A stretch of 64,000 nucleotides of DNA, taken from Morinoia aosen. Its lineage: Eukaryota > Arthropoda > Malacostraca > Amphipoda > Talitridae. Positions 1 to 10,820 of this stretch are shown here, one piece after another. A program made the translations under genes and the position numbers. Position 1 is the first letter of the stretch. Every line of letters begins with the position of its first letter. Where the stretch lies: contig CM059559.1 in assembly GCA_030386875.1 (NCBI GenBank), positions 66,788,392-66,852,391 of the forward strand, given 5' to 3'. The notes under the pieces were generated by a model. That model searched no databases. It had not been told where the DNA came from and was given only the letters and a program-made list of their open reading frames with translations.

Positions 1-1096
1 CATGTTTTCCATACTCTCTCCTTAGTTTTATTTTGCTGTGATAAGATTAACTGTGCACAAGAGTTGGGGTTAACACAAAAGTTAATTTCTGTTTTCTCTG
101 ACTCAAAAAGCTCTTGTATTAAACAGCTTATTTATCAATAACATAATATCAATTTTTTCGTGATAAATAAAAATATTTTTGTTTTACTGAGCTTCACCCA
201 ACAAGGAGAGAAAGCTGAAAACTTTTAAACGATTCGTCCGGATTCCCGAAAAAGACAAAGTTGGAAAGTGCAGGAAAAGCACGAGTGCCGAGTAGTCAGA
301 GACAGCATATAGATTCATGCATAATCAGTGCTGTGCTAGTCTTACTTTGTTCTAAGATGTTTTTTTTTTCAGAACATTATGGTGAAGGTCATAGACTCAA
401 ATGATTGATTACTATTGCAGGAGGAAGGGTAAAAATATTGAAGTCATAGTAGTTTGCATTTTATGCGATTTAATTTTGAGACTAATTTAGATAAGCACAA
501 TAATTTAACCAAGTGCAAGGAGATTAAAAACATTTTTTATAAAATAGACTTCCTAAACAGGTTTGTAATTTGTTACTGCCAAACTTGGTAATAATGGAAT
601 AATATCAATGATATGGGTTCAAAATTGCTATTTTAAGTTCTGTAGCATGCTTATATTATTTCAAAACTCAGCTGAATTCAATTATTGAGACGTTCAAGGA
701 ATTTACAATCATTTGCTTGCTATTAGGTAGCCTTATAAATTATCCAATGGCAATAACCTAACAACTATTGATATTTCAATAATGTCTTAAGATTTTTAGT
801 TAATCAAATTAACTATTCTTCATGAACAGATTTTGAAGTTTTCAAAGCTAAATAGAGATTTGGAAAAAAGTGAACTTTTTTCATGTCATATCAAAAATTT
901 TTGGAACTTTCTTTTAATTTTTTCCCTTCAATTCTGAAATTACACCCTGCTCACGAGCACTCCATACAAAGTCACACACTGTACTCACGTGAATATACAA
1001 ACTATACCAGTTTTTCAGCAACTTCATTTTAATTCACCACAATTTTCGTCGGAGGATCAGAAGCACGTGCACACCGTGTCGTATCCGCACCGATAC
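1..1096. other. AT-rich stretch without a recognisable gene
   Basis: I see no coding region with family resemblance, no LTR boundary and no tandem array here. The last ~100 bases lead into the 3' end of a minus-strand LINE and may still belong to it. Confidence 0.6.
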
Positions 1097-2063
1097 AACT
1101 TGAACTTGAATTTGAGGGCCGACAGCCTTTGTAACGGCCTGCAATTTCCTCCACAATTTTCACACAAAGAGTTCAGCGCCTGGTACCAGACTTGTCCACT
1201 AAACTACTCAGGATCTATCAATCCTGGTCACAAGATGCCATTTGACGGCATCACTGGGTTAACCAGTGTGTCACAACACCATCCCCAGGCACATTGGGTC
1301 ATTTCTGCCCACTCTACCTGACTGGCTCATTCCAGTCACTGTCTCTTACTCCAGGCACGCACAAGAAACATTTTCATAGCTTCAATGATACTCAAATTAC
1401 ACTCCTGATCCAATCCAGCAAGACAGCTCATACCGCAATCATCTTCAGCACATCTGGCATACCACTCATTCTCTCCATACTGCTCAAGCACCACATTCAT
1501 GAAACTTTCTCTCTCTTGCTCATACTTACTACATTCCAGCACAAAATGCTCAATTGTTTCCTCCACTCCACTACTACACTGCTGACATAATCTATTATTA
1601 CTCTCATTTCACCTCTATGTGCGTCTGTTCACACTCAATGACTCACATCTCACCGCAAACAAGAGTTGGCTTCCAAAACTACCATCATAGAACATCTCAA
1701 ACTTAGGTGCTTCTTTTTTCATAGACCATTCAAGTGTAGGCTTCCGCATCATGCTAAGTTTCCACTTATTTAATCCATACTCTTTTATTTGCCTCTCAAT
1801 CTCTTTCTTCCACCTCTTGCAGTCCCACTCACGGCCTACACCTCCGGCATTTATTAAACTCCAGTCATCTACAAGTCTCCCAATTCAAACATAAATAATC
1901 TTTTGCATACTAAGTTTCCTTGCATGCCCCCAACACACTTTCTCCCAATAGCTTACACTCAGATTCTATTCAAAAATTCGCTTTACCCATCTGCTATTCT
2001 GCATTCTTTCAATTTTCACCTTATAATTCAGCACTGCTTTCATCATTCTTTCTAAAAATATAC
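1097..2063 (-). mobile_element. LINE-A copy a, 3' end only (5'-truncated non-LTR retrotransposon)
   Basis: This block is a near-duplicate of 2064-3030 (period about 967 bp). Both start at the left with a TTGAACTTGAATTTGAGGG-like 3' tail and carry the same reverse-transcriptase C-terminal region on the minus strand. Copy a stops abruptly at about 2060, where copy b continues into the reverse transcriptase, so copy a is a 5'-truncated insertion lying against the 3' end of another copy. The tail, read on the minus strand, is a short TTCAAG-type repeat rather than poly(A). The clade is not certain; the C-terminal Cys/His finger and RT style suggest an I/R1-like or related LINE. Confidence 0.75.
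1336..1566 (-). pseudogene. LINE-A C-terminal Cys/His domain, fragment a
   Basis: The open frame encodes the end of the LINE-A polyprotein: a motif of the form E-E-T-I-E-H-F-V-L-E-C preceded (out of frame upstream) by C-x2-C, followed by an acidic and Cys-rich tail ending in A-W-S-K-R-Q. C-terminal fingers of this kind, with spaced Cys and a His-x-Leu-x-Cys, are common in LINE ORF2 proteins. It is 5'-truncated and cannot be functional alone. The same segment in copy b (2294-2580) is broken by base changes. Confidence 0.55.
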
Positions 2064-3499
2064 CTTGAACTTGAATTTGAGGGCCGACAGCATCGGGGCC
2101 TTTGTAACGGCCTGCAATTCCCTCCACAATCTTCACACAAAGAGCTCAGCGCCTGGTATCAGACTTGTCCACTAAACTACTCAGGATCTACCAATCCTGG
2201 TCACAAGCCGGTACTGGACGGCACCACTGGGACAACCAGTGGGTCACAACACCATCCCCAGGCATATTGGGTCACCACTGACCACTCCACCTGACTGGCT
2301 CATTCCAGTCACTGTCTCTTACTCCAGGCACGCACAAGAAACATTTTCATAGCTTCTATGATACTCAAATTACACTCCTGATCCAATCCCGCAAGACAGC
2401 TCATACCGCAATCATCTTCAGTACATCTGGCACACCACTCATTCTCTCCATACAGCTCAAGCACCACATTCATGAAACTTTCTCTCTCCTGCTCATACTT
2501 ACTACATTACAGCACGAAATGCTCAATTGTTTCCTCTACTCCACTAATACACTGCCGACATAATCTGTTATTACTCTCATTCCACCTCCATGTACGTCTG
2601 TTCACACTCAATGACTTAGATCTCTCAGCAAACAAGAGTTGACTTCCAAAACTACCATCATAGAATATCTGAAACTTAGGTGCTTCTTTTTTCATATACC
2701 ATTCAAGTGTAGGCTTCCGCATCATGCTAAGCTTCCACTTATTCAATCCATATTCTTTTGTTTGCCTCTCAATCTCTTTCTTCCCCCTCTTGCAGTCCCA
2801 CTATGGCCCTACACCTCCAGCATTTATTAAACTCCAGTCATCTACAGGTCTCCCAATTCTAACATGAATTATCTTTTGCATACTAAGTTTCCTTGCATGC
2901 CCCCAACACACTTTCTCCCAATAGCTTACACTCAGATTCCATTCAAAAATTTGCTTTACCCATCTGCCATTCTGCATTCTTTCAATTCTCACCTTATAAT
3001 TCAGCACAGCTTTCATCATTCTTTCTGAAAATAGGCTCCACCCTAGGTCACCTCTAATGGCTTCTATAGCTGTCCATTTTGGAGCACCCAATGCTACACG
3101 TCCTACCTTATTTTGTATCACATCCAGCTTTTCAAGATCACTTCCATTCCAAGCAAGAGCACTCATACCATATATGACACTAGGTACAGCAACATACTTC
3201 CACATTCCTCTCACACATTCATACTTGTTTGCTCTGTATCTGGCCACACTACCTAACCGTCCACTCCACTGCATTGCTTTTGCCACTTTCTCACCTTTAG
3301 TTCTAGCACATCCATCTTCACTTATCATACAACCTTGATATTTGTATTCTTTTGTTCTACCTATTCTGATTTCTCCAATATTCCCCAGTCTGTCTCTATC
3401 AGTCTCATCACTATTTATAACCATGACCTTACTTTTATTGGCACCAAAGTTTATCTTGGAATCTGTACTATATCCATTCACAATGTCAAGCATCCTTTG

Positions 3500-4197
3500 G
3501 CTCAAATTCGTTTTAGCGTACCCCGTCTAGAGTGAAACCGTATATATATTTCAACAGAACTTTTCATTTGAAGTCGATTGGCATTATTCCCAGCGTCCGG
3601 AGAGGTCAAATAAAAAAGTTATATAAGTTATTCGTAACGCATCCGCACTCGTTTTCTGAGCGAATTTCGTCAGTGAACGCTACTTCAGCGTTGCATTAAT
3701 AACGAACCCCCTATTACAAACGTAAAGAGGTTGGGTCGTGAGGGGTAGCCACAGTTCTTTTGGTGAAAATTATAAATAAAGGTTTCTAGTCACGTTTGTT
3801 TACATTGACGGGAAGGTGCCTGCCGCCATGGCGCCAACCGGTACTGAAGATGGCAACGCTGAAGTAGCGTTCACCGACGACATTCGCTCAGAAAACGAGT
3901 GCGCATGCTTTACGCATAACTTATATAACTTTTTTATTTGACCTCTGCGGACGCTGGGGACAATACCAATCGACTCCAAATGAAAAGTTCTGTTGAAATA
4001 TATATATATACGGTTTCACTCACCGACGACATTCGCTCAGAAAACGAGTGCGCATGCTTTACGCATAACTTATATAACTTTTTTATTTGACCTCTCCGGA
4101 CGCTGGGGATAATACCAATCGACTCCAAATGAAAAGTTCTGTTGAAATATATATACGGTTTCACTCTAGACGGGGTACGCTAAAACGAATTTTACCC
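3500..4197. mobile_element. Fold-back MITE (698 bp) with 8-bp target duplication
   Basis: The ends are inverted copies: the left end continues through AAATTCGTTTTAGCGTACCC into the arm, and the right end is its complement. The arms stay complementary for well over 150 bp (GAAACCGTATATAT, CGTCCGGAGAGGTCAAATAAAAA, CGAATTTCGTC and so on). Flanks are ATCCTTTG at 3492-3499 and 4198-4205. It has no coding capacity. An 8-bp duplication fits hAT, P or Merlin transposases; the ends (GGGTAAAA-like) do not let me choose. It is inserted in the LINE-A reverse transcriptase. Confidence 0.85.
3871..4163 (+). repeat. 149-bp tandem duplication inside the MITE right arm
   Basis: Two copies, 3871-4019 and 4020 to about 4163, both start TCACCGACGACATTCGCTC and end in the ATATAT-CGGTTTCAC stretch, with only a few differences and a shorter TA run in the second. 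The left arm has one copy, so the duplication arose inside one arm of the fold-back. Confidence 0.8.
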
Positions 4198-5032
4198 ATC
4201 CTTTGTAGTTCATGACCACATTCACTAACCACAACCACATCATCAGCATACAACAAACAGCTCAGTCTCTCATTACCAACTTTCAGTCTTAAACCACTCC
4301 CTCTCAGTCGAACTGCTAATTCTTCTGTGTACAATCCAAACAACAGGGGGGACAGAGTACAGCCCTGTCTTACTCCTCTAACACTCCTCACTTGCCTTGT
4401 TTCCAAATTTCCTAACCTGTGTTAGATAGCACTTGTGTTCTCATACAGACTCTGTACATTGTTCACAATTTTTCTGCTAAAACCAATTTTTCTCAAAATT
4501 TCAAACAGCCTAACCCGATCCACTCTGTCATACGCCTTTTCAATATCCAGGAATGCTAAATATACCTTCTTATTATCCTTCTTCATTTGCTCAATTATTT
4601 CACTCACTACAAACAGATTATCCTCCCCACGTCTATCTTGCCTGAAACCATTCTGTTCTTCTCCCAGGACTCCTAATTCCTCAACTAAATTTTTCATTCT
4701 CTCATTCAAAATACCACAAAAGATCTTACATACAGTGTCACCCAGTGCAATTGGTCTGTAATTTTTAAGTTCTTTCATACTCTTATGTCCACCCTCATGC
4801 AACAGAACTACATTACACTTGTTCCAGTCATCCGGTACTCTTTCACTCTTCCATATCTCATCAAATAAACATTTCAACATACTGACTACACTCTTTCCTC
4901 CACATTTATAGAACTCATATGGGAACTCATATACCGTTGGCACGCCGCGGAACTGTCTCTTTTGCATACTTGTTACTTTGTTAGAGATGAGGCACGTCTC
5001 CTTCATGGGAAATGGCGCCCTCTTTTGCATAC

Positions 5033-5230
5033 TAAGTTCCGTTCCGCTAAGTTCCGCAAGTTCCGTTCCGTGGTGCCCGGAACAAATCACTCCGGAACAC
5101 ACGGAATTAAGCGTTTCGGGACATTCAGAACAAATCGTTCTGGAACACAATGGAAAAATTCGTTCCGATAAACTTGGATTAAATTGTTTAGGAACACTTG
5201 GAACAATAATACATATAAGCTTAGTTCACT
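5033..5230. repeat. GTTCC/GGAAC-rich degenerate repeat
   Basis: GTTCCG first appears in direct orientation (GTTCCGTTCCG, AAGTTCCGCAAGTTCCG) and then as GGAAC in the complementary sense (CCGGAACAAATC, CCGGAACACACGG, CTGGAACACAATGG, AGGAACACTTGGAAC). This gives about 150-200 bp of short degenerate repeats between truncated LINE-A and the solo LTR. I see no gene in it. Confidence 0.6.
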
Positions 5231-5236
5231 ACAATT

Positions 5237-5803
5237 TGTCGCAAATCCAGCCATTGCTCATTGCTGAAGTCCTGTGCAAGTCACCCAATACCTTGCATAA
5301 TAAAGGACAAAGGCTTTATCCCAATTTAAACAAGCCTAAAAAGTAAAACGCTAACAATTTATGACAAAGCGGGGCAATGGTGGGAGTGCTTCACTTTCCT
5401 GGCGACTAACATCATGAACATAAATGAATTGTTCGTCTTGTTTTCTTGAGCGAATCCGAACCCTTTTCGACGGATTCGAGCAAGATGAGGAGGACGCCGC
5501 AACTGGCTGCCACCTCAGATACCGACACGACTTGGTCGCGAGCGCTTGTGCCTATGCGTGCTCTGACTTCTTCCGACCCCTGCTTCCGGGGCATACAGTC
5601 CTAGACAGCCGGCTTAATTGAGGAGATGTTCGCCTGAATATTATCTTCGAAGATCTTCAGGTGAGTCTCCTATTTTTTGTTTCCATTTGTCATAAATCGT
5701 TTTACTTGCAGTTTCCCTGACCTCCTTAAGGTTATTGGGTAAGACTGTGTCTTTTGTGCCAGTTAATTCTGGAAGTTTCGCCGCAAAGTCGGACGGCGGG
5801 ACA
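5237..5803 (+). repeat. Solo LTR related to the BEL-1 LTR
   Basis: It begins TGTCGCAAATCCAGCCATTG, matching the BEL-1 LTR start (TGTCGGGATTCCAGTCATTG). It follows the same order of segments: an AATAAAGGAC/AATAAGGGGC block, AAGCGGxGCAATGG, the CGTCTTGTTTTCTTG-like stretch and TCTTCGAAGATCTTCAGGTGAG. It ends GGGACA. It is flanked by AATT at 5233-5236 and 5804-5807, a 4-bp target duplication. No internal region or second LTR is attached, so it is a solo LTR left by LTR-LTR recombination, diverged from BEL-1. The GTGAG after CTTCAG could be a splice donor. Confidence 0.75.
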
Positions 5804-5807
5804 AATT

Positions 5808-7020
5808 ATCGTACAACACGCTCTTACTCAATCACGGTTTTTAGCTTGTAAACTTTAGTTTAAGACATCATGCGCAATCCCCTTTCACTCTTATTACCGT
5901 AAACGTCCCTTTTTAGAATTTAAAGCTCGAGAGCTACAGTTCGAATGTTTATTGTTGTCAACAGCACGAAAGCTTGAAATCAACAGCGAGTTGATTCTCC
6001 AGAAGTGCAAGCATTAACCGCACTCAAATTAGGTGCATCCTGAGGATTCCAGCAGCCCGTTCGCAGCTTTCTCTGTAGCAGTTTGATAAAGGCTCCTTTC
6101 AACCGAAGCGCGAAGATCCTCAACGCGAGGCTTTCAAAAAACCCAATTTGTTGAAGTATAAGACGACCAATAGAATGACATCAGCCCCACCAAAGGTCAT
6201 CAGCCCGCAACGAGGATGATAAGAAGTACAGAGTCGTTCTGAACAAGAAGACACAGGGCTCTAAGAAGTCTGGTCATATATTACTAATTATTCTAACTGA
6301 ATGAGATTTCGCAGTTCTATGGTTTCAATATTTCAAGAATATATATCTCAGGTAGATTTTAAGAGAAGCTTAAGAATTAATTACCTTGAATATTAGATAC
6401 CTATTCAAGAGGCTGCAAGAGCCGGGTCGAGGAATTTAAAGCACGGAAGGACCGCTTATTAATAAAGAGAAAATAGTTAAAGGTACTAGACCCACTTTTT
6501 AAAAGGGCGACATGCAGCCCAAGCAAAGTAATTTAAGTTAATATTAGTTTAATTTGTGAACGCACAAGCGTCACGCGTGATGTTAATTAATTTATGCAAT
6601 TTTAATGTTAGAGCAGGTCCGGTAGAGTTCGAACATGCGTAAATATTAAAGGATTACATATAACACAATAGAATTAAAAGAAAAGTTGCAGCTGCATAAC
6701 AAAAACGAAGAACAGAAAGAACAAAATTCAACGATTTCAAATCTATATCTGGCAACTAAGCCAGGCGATCAGAAGAAAGCTTCTTCTTTTTCTTCCACAA
6801 GGTCGCGATCAGTAATACGGAAGATTTTGAACAACCTATCACACACTCACTGGTGGGCGTTTTCAACATAACAAGGGTAACATTTCTGTTTAACTTGCAT
6901 TTATTTGAATTGTTCAACAAGGAACAGCGCAACAATGGAAATGCATATTTTCTTGCTTTCCTCTTAATGCTTGGTTTCGCATATTATACAAACATGGTTG
7001 TAACGATGCTCACGCATCCA
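5808..7020. other. No recognisable feature
   Basis: About 1.2 kb between the solo LTR and the next LINE-A fragment. The open frames are short (about 61 codons), carry no motif and have AT-biased composition. I cannot assign it to any element in the window. Confidence 0.6.
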
Positions 7021-8350
7021 CAGGTCTCCCAATTCTAACATGAATAATCTTTTGCATACTTAGTTTTCATGCATGCCCCCAACATATTTTCTCCAATAGC
7101 GTACACTCAGATTCCATTCAAAAATTTGCTTTACCCACCTGCTGTTCTGCATTCTCTCAATCCTTAGGTTAGGTTAACATCGGCATCTTTGGGATGCTTT
7201 ATTTCCAATCAAGCCTGATACATATGATCTTGGCATTGGTTTTTCAAATGTCCTATAACTAACCCTATATAGGACACCATGACGGTTCCCCCGTAAAGCC
7301 GGTACCCATTTCCGACACCTGGGTCGAGTGGGGTATTGTGCTTGAGCTTTCCCTTATACCCAACGGGGAAAATCTCCGCGCCAGCGCCTGGATACGAACC
7401 CGCGACTCCAAAATACGAGCCCGATCCCTTAACCACTGTACCACGGAGAGCCTTAACCACTGTGCCTTACCTTGTAATTCAGCACAGCTTTCATCATTCT
7501 TTCTGAAAATAGGCTCCACCATAGGTCACCACTAATGGCTTCAGTAGCTGCCCATTTTGGAGCACCCAATGCTAACCGTCCTACCTTATTTTGTATCACA
7601 TCCAGCTTTTCAAGGTCACGTCCGTTCTAAGTAAAAGAGCACTCATACCATACATGACACTAGGTACAGCAACATACTTCCACATTCCTCTCACACATTC
7701 ATACTTGTTTGCTCTGTATCTGGCCACACTACCTAACCGTCCACTCCACTGCATTGCTTTTGCCACTTTTTCCCCTTTAGTTCTAGTGCACCCATCTTCA
7801 CTTATCATACAACCTAGATATTTGTATTCTTTTGTTCTACCTATTCTGATTTCTCCAATATTCCACAGTCTGTCTCTATCAGTCTCATCACTATTCATAA
7901 CCAGAACCTTACTTTTATCTGCCCCATGTTCATCTTGAAATCTGTACTATATCCATTCGCAATGTCAAGTATCCTTTGTAGTTCATGTCCACATTCACTA
8001 ACCACAATCACATCATCTGCATACAAAAACAGCTCAGTCTCTCATTACCAACTTTCAGTCCTAAGCCACTCATTCTCAGTCGAACTGCTAATTCTTCTGT
8101 GTACAATCCAGATAACAGAGGAGACAGAGTGCAGCCCTGTCTCTCTCCTTTAACACTCCTCATTTGCCCTGTTTCCAAATTTCTAACCTGTAGATAGCGC
8201 TTATGTTCTCATACAGACTTTGTACAATTTTTATTATTTTTCTGCTTAACCCAACTTTTCTCCTATCGAATTGCACCCTTGGCAATCGAATCTCTGATAG
8301 GAAGTGAGACAAGAAATCTTTTGCATCTTTTAAATACCTTGTAAGAATCA
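7021..8350 (-). mobile_element. LINE-A copy c, internal fragment split by a SINE
   Basis: The sequence from CAGGTCTCCCAATTCTAACATG matches LINE-A copy b from about 2846. After the SINE it resumes at the equivalent of 2996 and continues through the thumb region (7596-7898 on the minus strand), the YADD-region equivalent at about 8000-8060 (broken, one base missing near ATACAAAAACAG) and on to about 8260. It lacks the 3' end on the left and the 5' part on the right and has several frame breaks. It runs directly into Harbinger copy 1. Confidence 0.75.
7166..7476 (-). mobile_element. tRNA-derived SINE, copy 1
   Basis: On the minus strand the head is tRNA-like: a GTGGTTAAGGGATCGGG A-box-like region, then the B box GGGTTCGTATCC. 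The body shares CCGTTGGGTATA, CAAGCACAATACCCCACTC and ACCCAGGTGTCxGAAATGGG with the copy at 41 kb. The tail ends GCATCCCAAAGATGCC followed by GTTAACCTAACCTA. CCTTA sits on both sides, a probable short target duplication in LINE-A. Transcription would be by RNA polymerase III from the internal A and B boxes and mobilisation by a partner LINE. I do not recognise a published family name. Confidence 0.75.
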
Positions 8351-9059
8351 AGGGGTGTTTACACTAGGGGGCATTTCAGCCTTGAGGCGCGACTCGTGTA
8401 GACGAGGCTCACCACAGAGGTTCATATTTGTGTGTGTGTGTCCGAAATTCCCTATTCGTTTTGTTCGAATCCGTGAAGCGCACCGCAAGTGTGAGCGGCG
8501 CAGCTCTAGACCGGTCAGTGTGCAGTTGATAGTCATCAAGTGAGGTAGCACCTCTTGCTCATCCGTTATGGCTGACTCAACACTGCCGCGAGAAACTAAA
8601 CTGCTTTTAATTGAAATGTACTAAGCCCATCAATGCCTTTGGCTGACTAAAAGCTGCGAATATAAGGAAGCTGCTTTCCATTATATTTTAATGAAAATGA
8701 ACGAATATAGTAACATTTCGTGCATGCAAATAAAAAAGAGATTACGTAGCTTACGATGCAGCAACAATATTCACACAAACTCGTCTACAGCAATCCATAT
8801 TTCATAGCAACAGGCCACACTGACTGGTTTTGTGCTGCATGGCTGCCATTTTTGTTTGACCAAAAAAAATCTAGTGTGACCTCAAAAAATATCTAGAAAC
8901 ATCTAGATTTAAAAATAAAACATCCAAAAATATATCTAGAAATAAAATAATTATCTAGAATAATAAATTAGTTGAACAATAGCATATGTGAATATTTATA
9001 TCATAAATTGCTTTATATTAGGCAATTTATTTCTATATAAATTATCTAGCATCATATTT
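8351..9059 (+). mobile_element. Harbinger-like non-autonomous element copy 1, left part
   Basis: It starts AGGGGTGTTTACACTAGG and is collinear with copy 2 (15767-16480): TTGAGGCGCGACTCGTGTAGACGAGG, AGCTCTAGACCGGTCAGTGTG, then AT-rich sequence with repeated ATCTAGA. It is cut at 9059 by the BEL-1 5' LTR and resumes at 20554. It has no coding capacity. The flanks are TCA before and TTA after the whole element; copy 2 shows a clean TAA. Confidence 0.8.
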
Positions 9060-9652
9060 TGTCGGGATTCCAGTCATTGTTCGTCACTAAGATCCTTTGC
9101 GGAGTCTATAAGGCACACAAAGCCTTCCGCAATAAGGGGCACAGACTGTGCCCCTTATAATAAGCCTAAAAATTAACAAAGCTGATAATTTTACGGCTAA
9201 GCGGAGCAATGGCGGGGGTCCTCACGTCTTCGGCATAAAATATAAACGTTAACACTAAAACGTTCGTCTGTTCTTCTTGTACGAGTCCTAAGCCATAGCG
9301 AAGGATTCGGGCAAGCTGATGTGCGTGACAACCGGAGCCTGCCACGTCAGATTGAACACGGCCGTGATCGCGGGCGCACGTTCCAGTTGTGTGCTGCGCG
9401 TAACTCGGCTTTCAGCCCTCGCTACAGTTGGCCCTTGGGTACTGGACAGCCGGCTACATTGAAAACGTGTTCACCAGAACATTGTTTTCGAAGATCTTCA
9501 GGTGAGACTCTTGCTATTTGACGCTCCGCTTAAATGTTTAATTATCTTAACTTGTAGCGTTACCAGGCCCCAGATGGTGCTCGGTAAGTGTGTGTGCTGT
9601 TGGGCCCGTTAATACGGGTATTTGAGTCCACTTGTTAAATTGGCTGCTCACA
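9060..9652 (+). repeat. BEL-1 5' LTR
   Basis: 593 bp, starting TGTCGGGATTCCAG and ending GCTGCTCACA. It is very similar along its whole length to 19955-20549, which fixes both ends. AATAAGGGGC and a CTTATAATAAGCC stretch lie near position 70-110 of the LTR. CTTCAGGTGAGAC at about 9494 could be a splice donor. The 66-codon open frame within it is present in both LTRs and has no family resemblance; I do not call it a gene. Confidence 0.9.
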
Positions 9653-10389
9653 TACTTCCATTCGAAAACAATGTTGCCATTTAAAAATCTCAACATTCAT
9701 TATCGTAATTTCTATACGAAGAGATAATGTCTCTTTAATTTTTCATAAAGAGATACCTCTCGAAAGAACTTAAAAGTTCTAAGCCGTGCTGCTTTTACGC
9801 AGTAGCTTAAACGGCAATTGAGCCGGCTTGATATTAGCGCCATCTAGTTAATGGTCGAGCTTGGCTGGAACTCGGCAGGTTTTAATCCTGGTATCTATCC
9901 TTTTTTCTTCTTGAATTTTTATTTTCCTTTTCAAAAATAAGAGGAACTTTATCGTGTCTATTTATGCGTCATTAGCGCCGCTGTCTGGTGTAGCGGGGGC
10001 CGAAATTTCAATCTCATTAGATTTGAGTTGAGTGAAACCTGCCGTATTTTAGACGAGGTTCCGTTTTGATTGTGTTGCTTTGAACCTTTCCTCTTTTAAA
10101 GGTTCTGGCTTTTTTGAGCCTCGTCTAACTTTTCTTAGGTTCTCTCATTAATGTGTGTAACTGTTCTTTAACACTATTTGAATGTGTAAACTTTAAAAGT
10201 AAAAATGTTGTTAAAGTGAAAGTAACTGGTGGGGTAAGTGTAATTTTTTGTGTATTTTCTGTGTCATTGATATGGTTTTCTATGCTTTTTAAAGGGATAT
10301 AACTTGTCCCACTTTAAAGTGTAGACTGCTCTGTGTTTTGCTGAACTTTTTTCTAATAAGCCTTGAAATAGAAATTTGATTATTAAATT
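9653..10389 (+). other. BEL-1 untranslated leader with a displaced primer-binding-like site
   Basis: Directly after the LTR the sequence is TACTTCCATTCG, which is not a tRNA-complementary TGG start. A TGG-start candidate, TGGTGTAGCGGGGGCCGA, lies at 9986-10003, about 330 bp inside. In BEL-2 the equivalent TGGTGGCCAG begins at the first base after the LTR. Either there was an insertion between LTR and primer site or the site is not real. The rest is AT-rich leader without a gene. Confidence 0.45.
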
Positions 10390-10760
10390 ATGGAATCTGA
10401 AAAGTGTACTGCCTTAGCCTTTAAGCATTAAATTGCGAGGCATAAAGTGTAGCGTTACATCTATTAGAAAAAAAGCTTTTACTCCCAATTGTGATCCGTC
10501 CTTTCTTGTTGAAGCTGTTCCTCAGTTAAATGGGCTGTTACAGTCCTTTCGAATTCTGTCCTCTACTATTCCTTCAGATGTAAGTGAGGTTGCTGAGGAG
10601 GAGCTGGTTAAGAGGTCGGAGTATGAGGTTCAGATCATAGAACTTATGGCAGAACTCAAAAACCTCATTTCCACTTCTCCGGTGCTAAACTCTAGTACTA
10701 CCGGTGAGCCTTCTGTGTCTAAGGTTTCTACTTCTGATGTTCCTTTGAATATCTTTAGAA
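10390..10760 (+). pseudogene. BEL-1 gag, N-terminal fragment
   Basis: An ATG at 10390 opens M-E-S-E-K-C-T-A-L-A-F-K before a stop; the main frame (from about 10430) then gives about 110 residues. These include an amphipathic stretch (F-L-V-E-A-V-P-Q-L-N-G-L-L-Q-S-F) and an acidic helix (V-A-E-E-E-L-V-K-R-S-E-Y-E-V-Q-I-I-E-L-M-A-E-L), as in the N-terminal part of BEL Gag proteins upstream of the DUF1759 domain. A one-base shift separates start and main frame. At about 10755 the frame enters the (GAAA)n tail of an antisense LINE-B, so the remaining codons are LINE sequence. The Gag continues at about 12885. Confidence 0.65.
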
Positions 10761-10800
10761 GAAAGAAAAAAGAAAAGAAAAACGGTTTATTTCCAATAGA

Positions 10801-10820
10801 GATGGTACAAAAGTACCATC
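10801..10820 (-). other. LINE-B 3'-terminal hairpin 1 (copy 1)
   Basis: GATGGTACAAAAGTACCATC is a perfect 8-bp stem with an AAAA loop, about 30 bases from the tail. Equivalent hairpins are at 46548-46567 (GATTGTA...TACAATC) and 29738-29757 (GATGGTA...TACCATC). Confidence 0.75.

Larger units (their letters stand above)
2064..4975 (-). mobile_element. LINE-A copy b (5'-truncated, split by a MITE)
   Basis: A minus-strand non-LTR retrotransposon whose 3' end is at about 2064 and whose reverse transcriptase runs rightward to about 4970. It lacks the endonuclease region, so it is 5'-truncated. It is interrupted at 3492-4205 by a fold-back MITE with the 8-bp duplication ATCCTTTG. The uninterrupted order is confirmed by the related fragment at 7.0-8.35 kb, which reads straight across this point. 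GTTCCG/GGAAC-rich sequence abuts its truncated end. Confidence 0.8.
2507..4975 (-). pseudogene. LINE-A reverse transcriptase, broken
   Basis: Reading right to left, 4422-4975 encodes the RT fingers/palm start (N-Y-R-P-I-A-L-G-D, then F-L-D-I-E-K-A-Y-D with the first catalytic Asp). 4206-4406 encodes R-Q-G-C-T-L-S-P-L-L-F and the catalytic Y-A-D-D. After the MITE, 2801-3491 gives the thumb and C-terminal region, and 2507-2746 gives a C-R-Q-C finger. The N-terminal residues encoded at 4976-5150 in the same open frame are unrelated low-complexity sequence. A frameshift near 4410-4430, the MITE and further frame breaks near 2750-2800 inactivate it. Its role in the intact family is target-primed reverse transcription of the element RNA. 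The LINE identity is secure; the exact clade is not. Confidence 0.8.

Noticed and set aside
7150..7175. TTAGG-type insect telomere repeat (TAGGTTAGGTTAAC)
   Set aside because: Only two units, located at the end of a SINE.
9321..9521. 66-codon open frame in the BEL-1 LTR, repeated at 20217-20417
   Set aside because: It exists twice only because it lies in both LTRs; no motif and no supporting context.
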